Source: Pontimicrobium sp. SW4
Lineage (GTDB): Bacteria > Bacteroidota > Bacteroidia > Flavobacteriales > Flavobacteriaceae
DNA: 64,000 nt
Reading direction: 5' to 3'
NCBI RefSeq assembly: GCF_039954625.1
Contig: NZ_CP157199.1
Coordinates: forward strand, 806,001-870,000
Each line of letters opens with the position of its first letter. The first letter of the stretch is position 1. The translations under genes and the position numbers were made by a program. Below are positions 45,308 through 53,322 of the stretch, piece after piece. The notes beneath the pieces were generated by a model. That model was not told where the DNA came from and did no database searches. It saw only the letters and a list, made by a program, of their open reading frames with translations.

Positions 45308-45451
45308 ATGCCTAATACAAATAGTTTTGCCTCGCCAGTAATGATAATAACACCCTGTATTTTGAATGGTTGTGGTGATTTAAAAAAGAAATGCTGCAAA
45401 AAGTTTAAGAAAAAAGGAAAAACAAACTGCAAGCGTTGCCCTAAATGTTAG
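45308..45451 (+). CDS. Cys-rich 47-residue microprotein after ferritin
   Basis: An ATG at 45308, five bases after the ferritin stop, opens a frame of 47 codons to TAG. The product has seven cysteines, among them a CC pair, in a Lys-rich setting: 'NGCGDLKKKCCKKFKKKG' and 'NCKRCPKC'. The basic, Cys-dense C-terminus resembles metal-binding or metallothionein-like peptides; no membrane or signal segment is evident. I cannot name a family. Its place after ferritin suggests metal handling. It is too short for usual gene-finding cut-offs, so translation remains to be shown. Confidence 0.6.
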   Translation: MPNTNSFASPVMIITPCILNGCGDLKKKCCKKFKKKGKTNCKRCPKC

Positions 45452-45530
45452 TGTTTTTTTAGTCTATAAAGTGTTTTTATTTAGTATAATTTATATCACA
45501 TTAAAAGTAGTTCTAGTAAAATAAAAAGTG

Positions 45531-45538
45531 TAAATTTG
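45531..45538 (+). promoter_or_regulatory. Bacteroidota -7 element for guaB
   Basis: TAAATTTG, a perfect TAnnTTTG match, followed by C, 23 bases before the guaB ATG at 45562. Confidence 0.65.
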
Positions 45539-45561
45539 CATGCAATTAAAAGCTAAAGGCA

Positions 45562-47034
45562 ATGATTGCACATCAAAACAAAATTGTTGGAGAAGGTCTT
45601 ACTTACGACGACGTATTATTAGTTCCAGCATATTCCGAAATTTTACCACGAGAAGTTAGTATTCAAACAAAATTTACTAGAAATATTTCTATAAATATTC
45701 CTATTATTTCTGCTGCAATGGATACAGTTACAGAAAGTAGAATGGCAATTGCCATGGCTCAAGAAGGAGGTATAGGTGTATTACATAAAAACATGACTAT
45801 TGATGAGCAAGCTCAAAAAGTACGTAAAGTAAAACGTGCAGAAAGTGGAATGATTATCGATCCAGTAACCTTACCATTAACTGCTAAAGTGATTGATGCT
45901 AATCAATACATGAAAGAATATAGTATTGGAGGAATTCCAATTGTGGATGATAAAGGAACTTTAAAAGGTATTGTAACTAATAGAGACTTACGTTTTGAGC
46001 ATGATAATGACAGACCAATAGTTGAAGTCATGACAAGCGAAAATTTGGTAACAGCAGCTGTCGGAACATCGTTAAAGGATGCAGAAACTATTCTTCAACA
46101 ACACAAAATTGAAAAGCTTTTAATTGTTGATGATAACTACAAACTTGCTGGTTTAATCACCTTTAGAGATATCACAAAAGTGACTCAAAAGCCAATTGCT
46201 AATAAAGATAAGTATGGTAGATTACGTGTAGCTGCAGCTATTGGTGTAACTGGTGATGCAGTGGATAGAGCTGCTGCTTTAGTAAAAGCAGGAGTAGATG
46301 CAGTTATTATTGATACTGCACATGGGCACACAAAAGGTGTGGTAAGTGTGCTTAAAGATGTAAAGTCTAACTTTCCTAAGTTAGAAGTAATTGTTGGAAA
46401 TATTGCCACAGCCGAAGCTGCAAAATATTTAGCTGATGCTGGAGCAGATGCGGTAAAAGTTGGTATTGGTCCAGGATCTATTTGTACAACTAGAGTAGTT
46501 GCAGGAGTTGGGTTCCCTCAGTTTTCAGCTGTGTTAGAAGTAGCTGCAGCTTTAAAAGGAAGTGGTGTTCCAGTAATTGCTGATGGAGGTATTCGTTATA
46601 CAGGAGATATTCCAAAAGCTATTGCTGCAGGAGCAGATTGTGTAATGTTAGGGTCGTTATTAGCAGGAACTCAAGAATCTCCAGGAGAAACTATTATTTA
46701 CGAGGGTAGAAAGTTTAAGTCTTATAGAGGAATGGGTTCTGTGGAAGCCATGAAACAAGGTAGTAAAGACCGTTATTTCCAAGATGTAGAAGATGATATT
46801 AAAAAATTAGTACCTGAAGGAATAGTTGGTCGTGTGCCTTATAAAGGAGAATTATACGAAAGTATTCACCAATTTGTAGGTGGTTTACGTGCAGGAATGG
46901 GATACTGTGGCGCAAAAGATATAGAAACATTAAAAGCTACTGGAAAGTTTGTGAAAATTACAGCTTCCGGTATTGGTGAAAGTCATCCTCATAACGTAAC
47001 AATTACTAAGGAAGCACCTAATTATTCGAGATAA
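45562..47034 (+). CDS. guaB: IMP dehydrogenase
   Basis: 490 residues, full length. The TIM barrel is interrupted by a CBS pair (about 95-210, '[22 protein letters not shown]'). The active-site loop '[13 protein letters not shown]' holds Cys308, and 'RGMGSVEAM' and the C-terminal flap '[12 protein letters not shown]' are present. It converts IMP to XMP with NAD, the committed step to GMP, in the cytoplasm. CBS domains give ATP/GTP control. It has its own promoter and a terminator at 47074. It is the last core gene before the accessory patch. Confidence 0.96.
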   Translation: MIAHQNKIVGEGLTYDDVLLVPAYSEILPREVSIQTKFTRNISINIPIISAAMDTVTESRMAIAMAQEGGIGVLHKNMTIDEQAQKVRKVKRAESGMIIDPVTLPLTAKVIDANQYMKEYSIGGIPIVDDKGTLKGIVTNRDLRFEHDNDRPIVEVMTSENLVTAAVGTSLKDAETILQQHKIEKLLIVDDNYKLAGLITFRDITKVTQKPIANKDKYGRLRVAAAIGVTGDAVDRAAALVKAGVDAVIIDTAHGHTKGVVSVLKDVKSNFPKLEVIVGNIATAEAAKYLADAGADAVKVGIGPGSICTTRVVAGVGFPQFSAVLEVAAALKGSGVPVIADGGIRYTGDIPKAIAAGADCVMLGSLLAGTQESPGETIIYEGRKFKSYRGMGSVEAMKQGSKDRYFQDVEDDIKKLVPEGIVGRVPYKGELYESIHQFVGGLRAGMGYCGAKDIETLKATGKFVKITASGIGESHPHNVTITKEAPNYSR

Positions 47035-47073
47035 ATAATTACTGAGTCAGAGGAAATCTTATTCATATATATG

Positions 47074-47098
47074 ACAGCATCTTTTGGTGCTGTTTTTT
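47074..47098 (+). terminator. Rho-independent terminator of guaB
   Basis: ACAGCATC / GGTGCTGT stem (one G-U pair) with TTTT loop and T run, 40 bases after the guaB stop. Confidence 0.8.
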
Positions 47099-47340
47099 AT
47101 GAATATCATGAAATTTTTTAATCAGTCAATTTTCTCATAACCCATTCTAAAGGTCTAGATTTTTTGCATTTCCTCCATATTACTGCAAATAGAATACAAA
47201 ACATACTTTTTAGGATTTAGCGAAAACCACCTTTATAATGTATTGATTGCTTAGATAACAAATTCTTGTGAAAGTTAAAATCTCATTAATACATTAAGTA
47301 AAGCATCTTTATAGGTACTATTTTTATGAATAAATTTAGA

Positions 47341-47353
47341 TTCGTTTAACGTC
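47341..47353. repeat. 13-bp inverted repeat, left copy
   Basis: TTCGTTTAACGTC, the exact reverse complement of 48533-48545. The two copies flank about 1.2 kb with the hairpin array and the DUF6090 gene. Confidence 0.75.
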
Positions 47354-47504
47354 CACTGTGTATGGCGTAGTGAGGCGCGCCTCACGGAGAGCCATAAATG
47401 CGCCTCATTCGCTATACACGCTGATGTGTGTAGTTTCGTGAGGAGTTCTCGTAGACTCGAATAAATATACAATTAATTTGGCGAGGTGCAATTAACAGTG
47501 GACG
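47350..47504. repeat. Long imperfect hairpin A
   Basis: Outer arms CGTCCACTGT (47350-47359) and ACAGTGGACG (47495-47504), perfect over ten bases. An inner stem pairs 47358-47377 with 47399-47418 with one mismatch and one bulge, and includes a 16-base perfect palindrome, GTGAGGCGCGCCTCAC, at 47370-47385. Confidence 0.7.
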
Positions 47505-47578
47505 ATGGTATGTAATTAGTAGAAAGGAAGCGTTTGCAAAACGCGATTCTACGTGCCGCAGGCAATTACATACCATCG
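47503..47578. repeat. Nested hairpin B
   Basis: Outer arms CGATGGTATGTAATT (47503-47517) and its exact complement (47564-47578), 15 bases. Inside are GTAGAA / TTCTAC and the small hairpin CGTTT-GCA-AAACG (47531-47543). Confidence 0.75.
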
Positions 47579-47582
47579 GTTT

Positions 47583-47803
47583 AGTATATGGCAAGTAGGG
47601 TAGAAGAAAGCGATAAACTTTCAAGTTTACACTGAGCCAAAACGTTGTAATTTGTTTTTAATTTATTAATTCTTAAAAGCCAAACGCAAGTTCATGAGCA
47701 CCATTGAAAATAAACAATGAGCGGACTAAATCAACGATTTGGCGGTGTTGGTTAATAGCGCTGAACTTTCGTAAATCACCGAAGGCCCTATTTGCTATAT
47801 ACC
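47583..47803. repeat. Long imperfect hairpin C
   Basis: AGTATATGGCAAGTAGGG near 47583-47600 pairs with CCCTATTTGCTATATACC near 47786-47803 with three transitions. The arms are about 185 bases apart and the right arm touches GTGTTAGC just before the DUF6090 stop. Confidence 0.6.
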
Positions 47804-47806
47804 GTG

Positions 47807-48469
47807 TTAGCTACAGTTATTAATGTTTTTTTGCATAGTGTTGTAACTTTCTTGCAATTGACTACCAAGTTGCTCTAAAAACTCTAGAATATGCATTAAC
47901 TCTTCTAATTCTCTTTTTTGTAATGCGTTAGCAGATTTATCTATTTCATTTTGTACTCTTCGCTGTAAATTATATAAGCTTTCAAGCTCATATAAACATT
48001 CATAATTGAATTCATTACTGACATTTAATGTTGTGGTTGTATTCCAAGCTATTTCTGTCAAAGTAGTAATTTCGAGATTGACATATGTTGTTCCGTTATA
48101 TCGAACCAATCCATCATCAGTAGCTGTTGAATCTTTAACTCTAAAAAAGTCAGGATGCATCTTCTTGAGTAAACTAAATTGTTTAGGGCTCATTTTTATC
48201 ACGGAGGTATTTCCGTCATAGAATCCTTTGTAATCTCGATAGGCTTTTAAGATATTCTGATTATTAATAAGTATAGAATCAATTTCTAATTTATTATTAT
48301 CCATTTCTTCAATAATTTTACTCAACGCAATCCTTTTATCTTCATTTGTTTTTTTTGATGCATTCCAATTATTGAACCAAATAGCAAGGTTAATACCAAT
48401 GAACAGTAACAAAATTTCACCAATTATATATTTAAAGTTTAGGTTTCTATTTAATTTAAAAAATCTCAT
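47807..48469 (-). CDS. DUF6090-like membrane-anchored protein
   Basis: 220 residues. One membrane helix near the N-terminus ('YIIGEILLLFIGINLAIWFNNW', about residues 14-35, with the family-typical GEI...NNW pattern), then a helical, mostly polar region with coiled-coil character ('YELESLYNLQRRVQNEIDKSANALQKRELEELMHILEFLEQLGSQLQESYN'). The family is common in flavobacteria, often as orphan genes in variable regions; function unknown. The gene is flanked by a 13-bp inverted repeat (47341 / 48533), and lies between core genes guaB and an ArgE-like peptidase. The start ATG is at 48469. Confidence 0.75.
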   Translation of the reverse strand: MRFFKLNRNLNFKYIIGEILLLFIGINLAIWFNNWNASKKTNEDKRIALSKIIEEMDNNKLEIDSILINNQNILKAYRDYKGFYDGNTSVIKMSPKQFSLLKKMHPDFFRVKDSTATDDGLVRYNGTTYVNLEITTLTEIAWNTTTTLNVSNEFNYECLYELESLYNLQRRVQNEIDKSANALQKRELEELMHILEFLEQLGSQLQESYNTMQKNINNCS

Positions 48470-48523
48470 ATTTTATTTGGTCATATATTGCTGCTAATGG
48501 TGTGTATGGAATTGTTTTAATGT

Positions 48524-48573
48524 TTTATACACGACGTTAAACGAAGTTCGACATTTTTTCTTACAAAGTCAAG
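48524..48573. repeat. Dispersed repeat, copy B (includes right copy of the 13-bp inverted repeat)
   Basis: GACGTTAAACGAAGTTCGAC followed by a T tract and AAAGTCAAG; about 34 of 41 bases match copy A at 36911-36960. GTTAAAC fits the integron core pattern GTTRRRY. It begins 17 bases beyond the ArgE-like stop on the minus strand. To its left, TGTGTAT (48501) and ATACACG can pair as arms of a small hairpin. Confidence 0.7.
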
Positions 48574-48589
48574 TAAGGAACAATTACAA

Positions 48590-49756
48590 TTAATTAAAAT
48601 CTTGACTTGATAGTTCATTAATAAGCTTATCCATCATATGCATTGCTTTTACTAGTTCGTCTTTAGCAATAAATTCATCCGCTCTATGTGCTTGTACTAT
48701 AGAACCAGGACCACAAATAACGGATTGAAAACCTTCAGCTGCAAATTGTCCAGCTTCAGCGCCATACGCTACAGTATTAAGTTTTGAGTTTCCAGAAATA
48801 CGTTTTACCAAATTTACAATATCATCAGTTTCATTAGTATCTAAATGTATTACTGGAGGGTGGTTTTCTTTGGTAATAATTTTAAAATCAGGAAATATTT
48901 GCCGCAATTCTTGCTCCCTTTCTCTGCAATAGGCTTCAAACTCAGCAACAATGGTTTCAGTATTATCCATTGGAATGGTACGTAAATCCCAATAAAAATG
49001 CGCTTTATCTGCAATAACGTTAGGTGCAATACCTCCATTTACTAACCCAACATGAATGGATGAATGTGAAGGATGGAAACGTTCATCTATTCGTTTATCT
49101 TCAATTAATTTATTCATCTTATTTTCTAACCATAAAATAAGTCGCATCGCTTCATGAATAGCACTTACTTCTTGTTTAATCCTACTACTATGTCCAGCAG
49201 ATCCATTTACATAAGTTTCAAGAATATAAATCCCTTTTTGTCCAACAATGGGCTCCATAAGCGATGGTTCACCAATAATAGCATACTTAGGCGTTTCGGT
49301 ATAATGTGTTTTTATTGCTTGAGCTAGTTCAGGGCCAGCTAAACAACCAATTTCTTCATCATAAGAAAAAGCAAAATAGATAGGTTTTTTTAAATCGGCT
49401 TTTACCATATCTGGAAGTGCAGCTAGGCAACAGGCTACAAAACCTTTCATATCACATGAGCCTCTACCATAAAGTTTTCCGTCACCTTTATCAGTCAATT
49501 CAAACGGATTTGTTGTCCATTCTTGACCTTTAACTGGAACAACATCTGTATGCCCAGATAGAATCACACCACCATCTATAGCAGGACCAATACGACAATG
49601 TAGAGATGCTTTTTTACCTTCTTCATTTGGAAGTAAAGTTGTTGTAACATTATAAGCTTCAATATACTCTTTAATCCAAAGGATGATGCTTAAATTACTT
49701 TTGCCACCAAGCACTGGAAATGAAATGAGTTTAGCTAAAATTTTTTCTACTGTCAT
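48590..49756 (-). CDS. M20 family peptidase, ArgE-like acetylornithine deacetylase
   Basis: 388 residues from the ATG at 49756 (an in-frame TTG at 49777 lies inside the preceding gene). M20A motifs are intact: 'ILSGHTDVVPV', 'GRGSCDMKGFVACCLAA', 'SYDEEIGCLAGPEL' and 'VAYGAEAGQFAAEG'. Sequence is closest in character to acetylornithine deacetylase, which releases ornithine in arginine synthesis, but no arginine genes are adjacent. It starts one base after the stop of a YfcC-type carrier, which suggests that it acts on a peptide or acyl amino acid that the carrier imports. Cytoplasmic. Activity as a general acyl-amino-acid deacylase is possible. Confidence 0.82.
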   Translation of the reverse strand: MTVEKILAKLISFPVLGGKSNLSIILWIKEYIEAYNVTTTLLPNEEGKKASLHCRIGPAIDGGVILSGHTDVVPVKGQEWTTNPFELTDKGDGKLYGRGSCDMKGFVACCLAALPDMVKADLKKPIYFAFSYDEEIGCLAGPELAQAIKTHYTETPKYAIIGEPSLMEPIVGQKGIYILETYVNGSAGHSSRIKQEVSAIHEAMRLILWLENKMNKLIEDKRIDERFHPSHSSIHVGLVNGGIAPNVIADKAHFYWDLRTIPMDNTETIVAEFEAYCREREQELRQIFPDFKIITKENHPPVIHLDTNETDDIVNLVKRISGNSKLNTVAYGAEAGQFAAEGFQSVICGPGSIVQAHRADEFIAKDELVKAMHMMDKLINELSSQDFN

Positions 49757-49757
49757 A

Positions 49758-51161
49758 CTAACTATAGTTTGTTGCAACTGCGATAATAAGTGCCAAAAAG
49801 GCGATGATTAATAAAGTAATTAATACTGGAAAAATAAATCGAATCCATCTATCAATTGGCACACGACACATACTAAGCATAGCAATTAAACCTCCTAATG
49901 TTGGGTTAATTAAGTTGGATAAACCATCACCAATTTGGAATGCTAATATGGTTATTTGTCGTGTTAAACCAAGCGATTCACCAAGTGGTAGCATAACTGG
50001 TAAGGTTGCCAATGCTTGACCACTTCCTGAAGGAATAAAAAAGTTAATAACTGTTTGCGAGATTGACATACTAATTGCTGATGCGTATAATGGTAATCCT
50101 TGAAGCATTAAAGATAAATTATAGGAAATGGTGTCACCAATATTGCCCATTTCCATAAGTACTTTTATAGACGTTGCATAACCAACCATAAAAGCTCCTG
50201 GAGCAGCCAAAGAGACAGCTTTTAAAACTGTTTCACTTATTGTGGTAGCATTCATTCTAGAGACTATACCACAGAGTAACGCAATCATTAAAAAAACCGC
50301 CGATAATTCATTTAAGTACCACTTAAGGTTGAAAACTCCATATAAAATTACCATAAGACCAATTAGAAAAATAGAGATAACTAGCCAGTTATTCCTAGAT
50401 ACTCTATAATCTTGAATTGGTTTAGATAAAGACATGCCACTAATGTCTAAGCCTTTGCCTAAGCTTTTTTTAGGGTTTTTAGTGATTTTTTTAAAATACC
50501 TTACATTATAATAAGCCATAATACTTAAGGCTGCAAAACAAAGTACACTACGTAAAAGTGCTCCTGAAAACATTGGAAGTTCTGCTATTTTATGACCAGT
50601 TCCAACAGTGTATGGATTGATAGGAGAGAGCCCAAAACCAATGGTCATAGCGCCAACTGAAATTCCTGCAGCGAGAATTAAATCCCCACCAAGTGCTAAA
50701 CTAAGTACGGCTGCAATTGGAACCATGGCAATATTATTTTCGTAACCAACAGCTACACCTAGAAAGCCATAAATAAAGGTCATGATAACAATGATAAGAT
50801 TCTTGTTTTTGAGACCTAATTTTTTAACAAGCGTGCCAACAGAGTTTTCAACAGCTTTAGATTTTTCCATAAAGCCAAACATAATAGCTCCAGCCAATAC
50901 AATAAATATAATTTCTACTGCTGCTTTAAATCCTAAAGGAATTGCTCTAAACATATCTAAAAGCCCAATTGGTGTTGAGGCAATCACTTTATAAGAGTCT
51001 GGGACAACTGAATTTCGACCATCAATGATAATGCGTTCGTAAGTTCCTGCGGGTAAAATATAAGTGAGGATTGTAACTAAAATAATTATTCCAAATAACA
51101 TGGTAACTGCATGTGGAACACTTTTGTACCATGGTTTAGAATTTGAGATGCTTTCGCTCAT
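49758..51161 (-). CDS. YfcC / C4-dicarboxylate anaerobic carrier family permease
   Basis: 467 residues with 11-12 membrane helices. 'WYKSVPHAVTMLFGIIILVTILTYILPAGTYER' at the N-terminus and 'INFFIPSGSGQALATLPVMLPLGESLGLTRQ' are signatures of the YfcC subgroup of the IT superfamily. Relatives carry basic amino acids, dipeptides or dicarboxylates. Being directly coupled to an M20 deacylase suggests import of an acylated or peptide-bound amino acid. No promoter of perfect consensus was found upstream. Confidence 0.87.
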   Translation of the reverse strand: MSESISNSKPWYKSVPHAVTMLFGIIILVTILTYILPAGTYERIIIDGRNSVVPDSYKVIASTPIGLLDMFRAIPLGFKAAVEIIFIVLAGAIMFGFMEKSKAVENSVGTLVKKLGLKNKNLIIVIMTFIYGFLGVAVGYENNIAMVPIAAVLSLALGGDLILAAGISVGAMTIGFGLSPINPYTVGTGHKIAELPMFSGALLRSVLCFAALSIMAYYNVRYFKKITKNPKKSLGKGLDISGMSLSKPIQDYRVSRNNWLVISIFLIGLMVILYGVFNLKWYLNELSAVFLMIALLCGIVSRMNATTISETVLKAVSLAAPGAFMVGYATSIKVLMEMGNIGDTISYNLSLMLQGLPLYASAISMSISQTVINFFIPSGSGQALATLPVMLPLGESLGLTRQITILAFQIGDGLSNLINPTLGGLIAMLSMCRVPIDRWIRFIFPVLITLLIIAFLALIIAVATNYS

Positions 51162-51202
51162 ATAACATTAAGAAATATAAGAGCCTAAGATAGTATTTTC
51201 TT

Positions 51203-52435
51203 TTACGACCTCAAATTCTTGATACGTTCCAATAGTGTTGGGTGTGAATAATGCATAAAGACATATGCAGAATGTGGTGTTAAATTACTTAAACTGTTTT
51301 TAGATAATTTTTTTAATGACGTAATTAATGGTTCGCCAGCATAGGTGTTTTTTGCATAATTATCTGCTTTGTATTCAAACTTACGAGACATAACGTTCAT
51401 AATTAAACCAGTAATCTCACTAATTGGACTATACAATAAGCCAAATGCAATTAAACCAATATGAAAACTTGGTATTTCAACACCTAATGCATTTGATAAT
51501 AATGGATTTGATATTAATAAAGACAAGATATATAGTGTTAAACCAGTGAGTAAAATTGATGCAGAAAGATTAAAAATAATGTGCTTGCGTTTGTAATGAC
51601 CAACCTCATGAGCTAAAACTGCTACTATTTCTTCATCGTCTAAATCTTTAATTAAAGTATCATAAAGCGTTACACGTTTTTCACTACCAAATCCAGAAAA
51701 GTATGCGTTTGCTTTTGTGCTGCGCTTTGATCCATCTATAACAAATATTTTATCAAGTTTAAAACCAACTGTTTTAGCATAAGCTGCAATTTTAGTTCTC
51801 AATTCACCATCTTCCAGAACTGTTTGTTTGTTAAAAAGGGGAACTATTAATTTTGAATAAAACATATTCATAAACACTGTAAAAACAGTTATCAAAGCCC
51901 AAGCATACAACCAAAAATTGTTTCCTGTTGCTTCGTAAAACCAAATAATTAATGCTAGAATTCCACCTCCAATAATAGCAAGCATTAGCCAACCTTTTAT
52001 TTTATCTAAAATAAATGTCTTTTTAGTGGTTTTGTTAAATCCAAATTGTTCTTCAATTACAAATGTTTTATAATAAGCAAAAGGTGTTGTAATAATATCA
52101 CTTGCCAGCATAATAATACCAAAAAATATAAGTGCAACCATAATACTATTTGAAGTGTAGTTTCTAGCAATAGTATCTACATATTCAAAACCATCTAAAT
52201 AGAAAAAAATTAGAGTAAGTACTAAAGAAAATGTAGAGATTATATTTGAAAACTTATGATTAGTTGCCTTATAAGCTTGTGATTTCTTATATTCATCCTC
52301 ATCATACACATCTTGTAATTCTGATGGTAATTCATCATTAAAATGTTTTGCATTTAGTGTACTTAAAACCTTATCTATAATAAAATTGATGACGATAATT
52401 CCTATAATAATATAAAAAAGAGTAGTGCTTGTCAT
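51203..52435 (-). CDS. M48 family metalloprotease (Ste24/CAAX protease-like)
   Basis: 410 residues with about six to seven membrane helices. The zinc motif 'HEVGHYKRKH' lies at residues 276-285 and the second ligand region 'SRKFEYKADNYA' near residue 350. This matches Ste24-type CAAX prenyl protease homologues, which in bacteria act as membrane-integrated proteases in protein quality control. The ATG overlaps the end of the TrmH gene by 4 bases, so both are co-translated. The physiological substrates are unknown. Confidence 0.92.
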   Translation of the reverse strand: MTSTTLFYIIIGIIVINFIIDKVLSTLNAKHFNDELPSELQDVYDEDEYKKSQAYKATNHKFSNIISTFSLVLTLIFFYLDGFEYVDTIARNYTSNSIMVALIFFGIIMLASDIITTPFAYYKTFVIEEQFGFNKTTKKTFILDKIKGWLMLAIIGGGILALIIWFYEATGNNFWLYAWALITVFTVFMNMFYSKLIVPLFNKQTVLEDGELRTKIAAYAKTVGFKLDKIFVIDGSKRSTKANAYFSGFGSEKRVTLYDTLIKDLDDEEIVAVLAHEVGHYKRKHIIFNLSASILLTGLTLYILSLLISNPLLSNALGVEIPSFHIGLIAFGLLYSPISEITGLIMNVMSRKFEYKADNYAKNTYAGEPLITSLKKLSKNSLSNLTPHSAYVFMHYSHPTLLERIKNLRS

Positions 52436-53232
52436 TGGTTAAATTGTCTTTGTCGTTTAGCTTCAAAAATTAAAATTCCAGCAGCCACAGATACATTCAT
52501 AGAGTCAATCTCACCTTGCATTGGTATGATAACATTTTGAGTTGAATGTTGTAACCATTCATCACTTAATCCAGTAGCTTCTGTACCAACAACTATAGCA
52601 GATGGCTGTGTGTAATCTTGTAAGTGATAATCTGCTGAAGCTTTTAGTTCAGCACAAAAGATATTAATCTTATGTTCTTTTAAAAAAGCAATTATTTCTT
52701 TAGTTGAACCTGTGGCTATTTGGTTAGTAAAGACACAACCAACGCTCGAGCGAATAATATTGGGATTATACAAATCTGTTTTAGGGTTTGCTATTATTAC
52801 TGCATCTAGATTAGCAGCATCAGCGGTACGTAGTAAAGCACCAATATTGCCTGGTTTTTCAGGTGCTTCAGCAACTAAAATTAATGGGTTTTTTGATTTA
52901 ATATTTAGTTTACTTAAGTCTAACGATTTAGCTTTGGCAACTGCTAATATACCTTCGGTTGTGTCTCGATGCGCTAGTTTTTGGTAAACTTCTTTTGAAA
53001 TTTCAATAATGTCAACCTGTTTAGTTGTTAAGTGATTGAGATGTACTTCGGAATAAATTTCAGGATAAAATAAGATTGTTTCTAATTCATAGTTTCCTTT
53101 CAATGCCAAAGCAATTTCACGTTGACCTTCAATTAAGAATTGTCCAGAATACCTTCGAGTTCTTGACTTTTCTTTCAACTGAATAAGCTGTTTAACCAAT
53201 TGATTTTGTATGCTCGAAATTTGCTTTATCAT
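52432..53232 (-). CDS. TrmH/SpoU family RNA methyltransferase
   Basis: 266 residues from the ATG at 53232. SPOUT-fold motifs: 'VAEAPEKPGNIGALLRTADAAN' (motif 1), 'VVGTEATGLSDEWL' (motif 2) and 'IPMQGEIDSMNVSVAAGILIFEA' (motif 3), which bind S-adenosylmethionine in a trefoil knot. An N-terminal substrate-binding domain (about 1-105) precedes. It methylates a ribose 2'-OH or similar in rRNA or tRNA; the site is unknown. A GTG six bases upstream overlaps the -7 element, so the ATG is preferred. Confidence 0.92.
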   Translation of the reverse strand: MIKQISSIQNQLVKQLIQLKEKSRTRRYSGQFLIEGQREIALALKGNYELETILFYPEIYSEVHLNHLTTKQVDIIEISKEVYQKLAHRDTTEGILAVAKAKSLDLSKLNIKSKNPLILVAEAPEKPGNIGALLRTADAANLDAVIIANPKTDLYNPNIIRSSVGCVFTNQIATGSTKEIIAFLKEHKINIFCAELKASADYHLQDYTQPSAIVVGTEATGLSDEWLQHSTQNVIIPMQGEIDSMNVSVAAGILIFEAKRQRQFNQ

Positions 53233-53237
53233 TGACA

Positions 53238-53245
53238 CAAAAATA
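53238..53245 (-). promoter_or_regulatory. -7 element 5 bases before ATG (leaderless)
   Basis: On the minus strand TATTTTTG ends at 53238, and the TrmH-like ATG is at 53232. An in-frame GTG begins at the last base of the element. Confidence 0.6.
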
Positions 53246-53275
53246 AGAATTATACTTTTGGAAGAAGTGTTTTTA

Positions 53276-53305
53276 ATAAAAAAGGCGAGCTATTTAGCTC
53301 GCCTT
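53276..53305 (-). terminator. Rho-independent terminator (minus strand)
   Basis: Perfect stem GGCGAGCT / AGCTCGCC with an ATTT loop and a T run on the minus strand, 17 bases beyond the stop of the amidohydrolase gene at 53323. Confidence 0.85.
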
Positions 53306-53322
53306 TAATAAGGTTAAATAAT

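Larger units (their letters stand above)
47099..47806. other. Gene-poor region rich in inverted repeats
   Basis: About 710 bases without a credible gene. The first part (47099-47340) is AT-rich and holds a 9-base inverted repeat (TAATGTATT at 47236 and AATACATTA at 47288). From 47341 the base composition rises to over 40% GC and three long hairpins follow: 47350-47504, 47503-47578 and 47583-47803. No RNA gene, integrase or transposase is visible. It looks like a recombination-site or small mobile-element array rather than coding DNA. Confidence 0.7.

Noticed and set aside
45303-45561. Possible riboswitch before guaB
   Set aside because: The leader after the -7 element at 45531 is only about 20 bases, too short for a known purine or PRPP riboswitch; the rest holds the Cys-rich microprotein.
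47236-47296. Nine-base inverted repeat after guaB considered as terminator
   Set aside because: Arms are AT-only except one G-C pair, the loop is over 40 bases and no T run follows; the true terminator is at 47074.
47275-47624. Two overlapping minus-strand ORFs of 65-70 codons in the repeat region
   Set aside because: They run straight through the inverted repeats, have low-complexity and unrecognisable products, no promoter and no start context. They are chance frames in the GC-richer repeat DNA.
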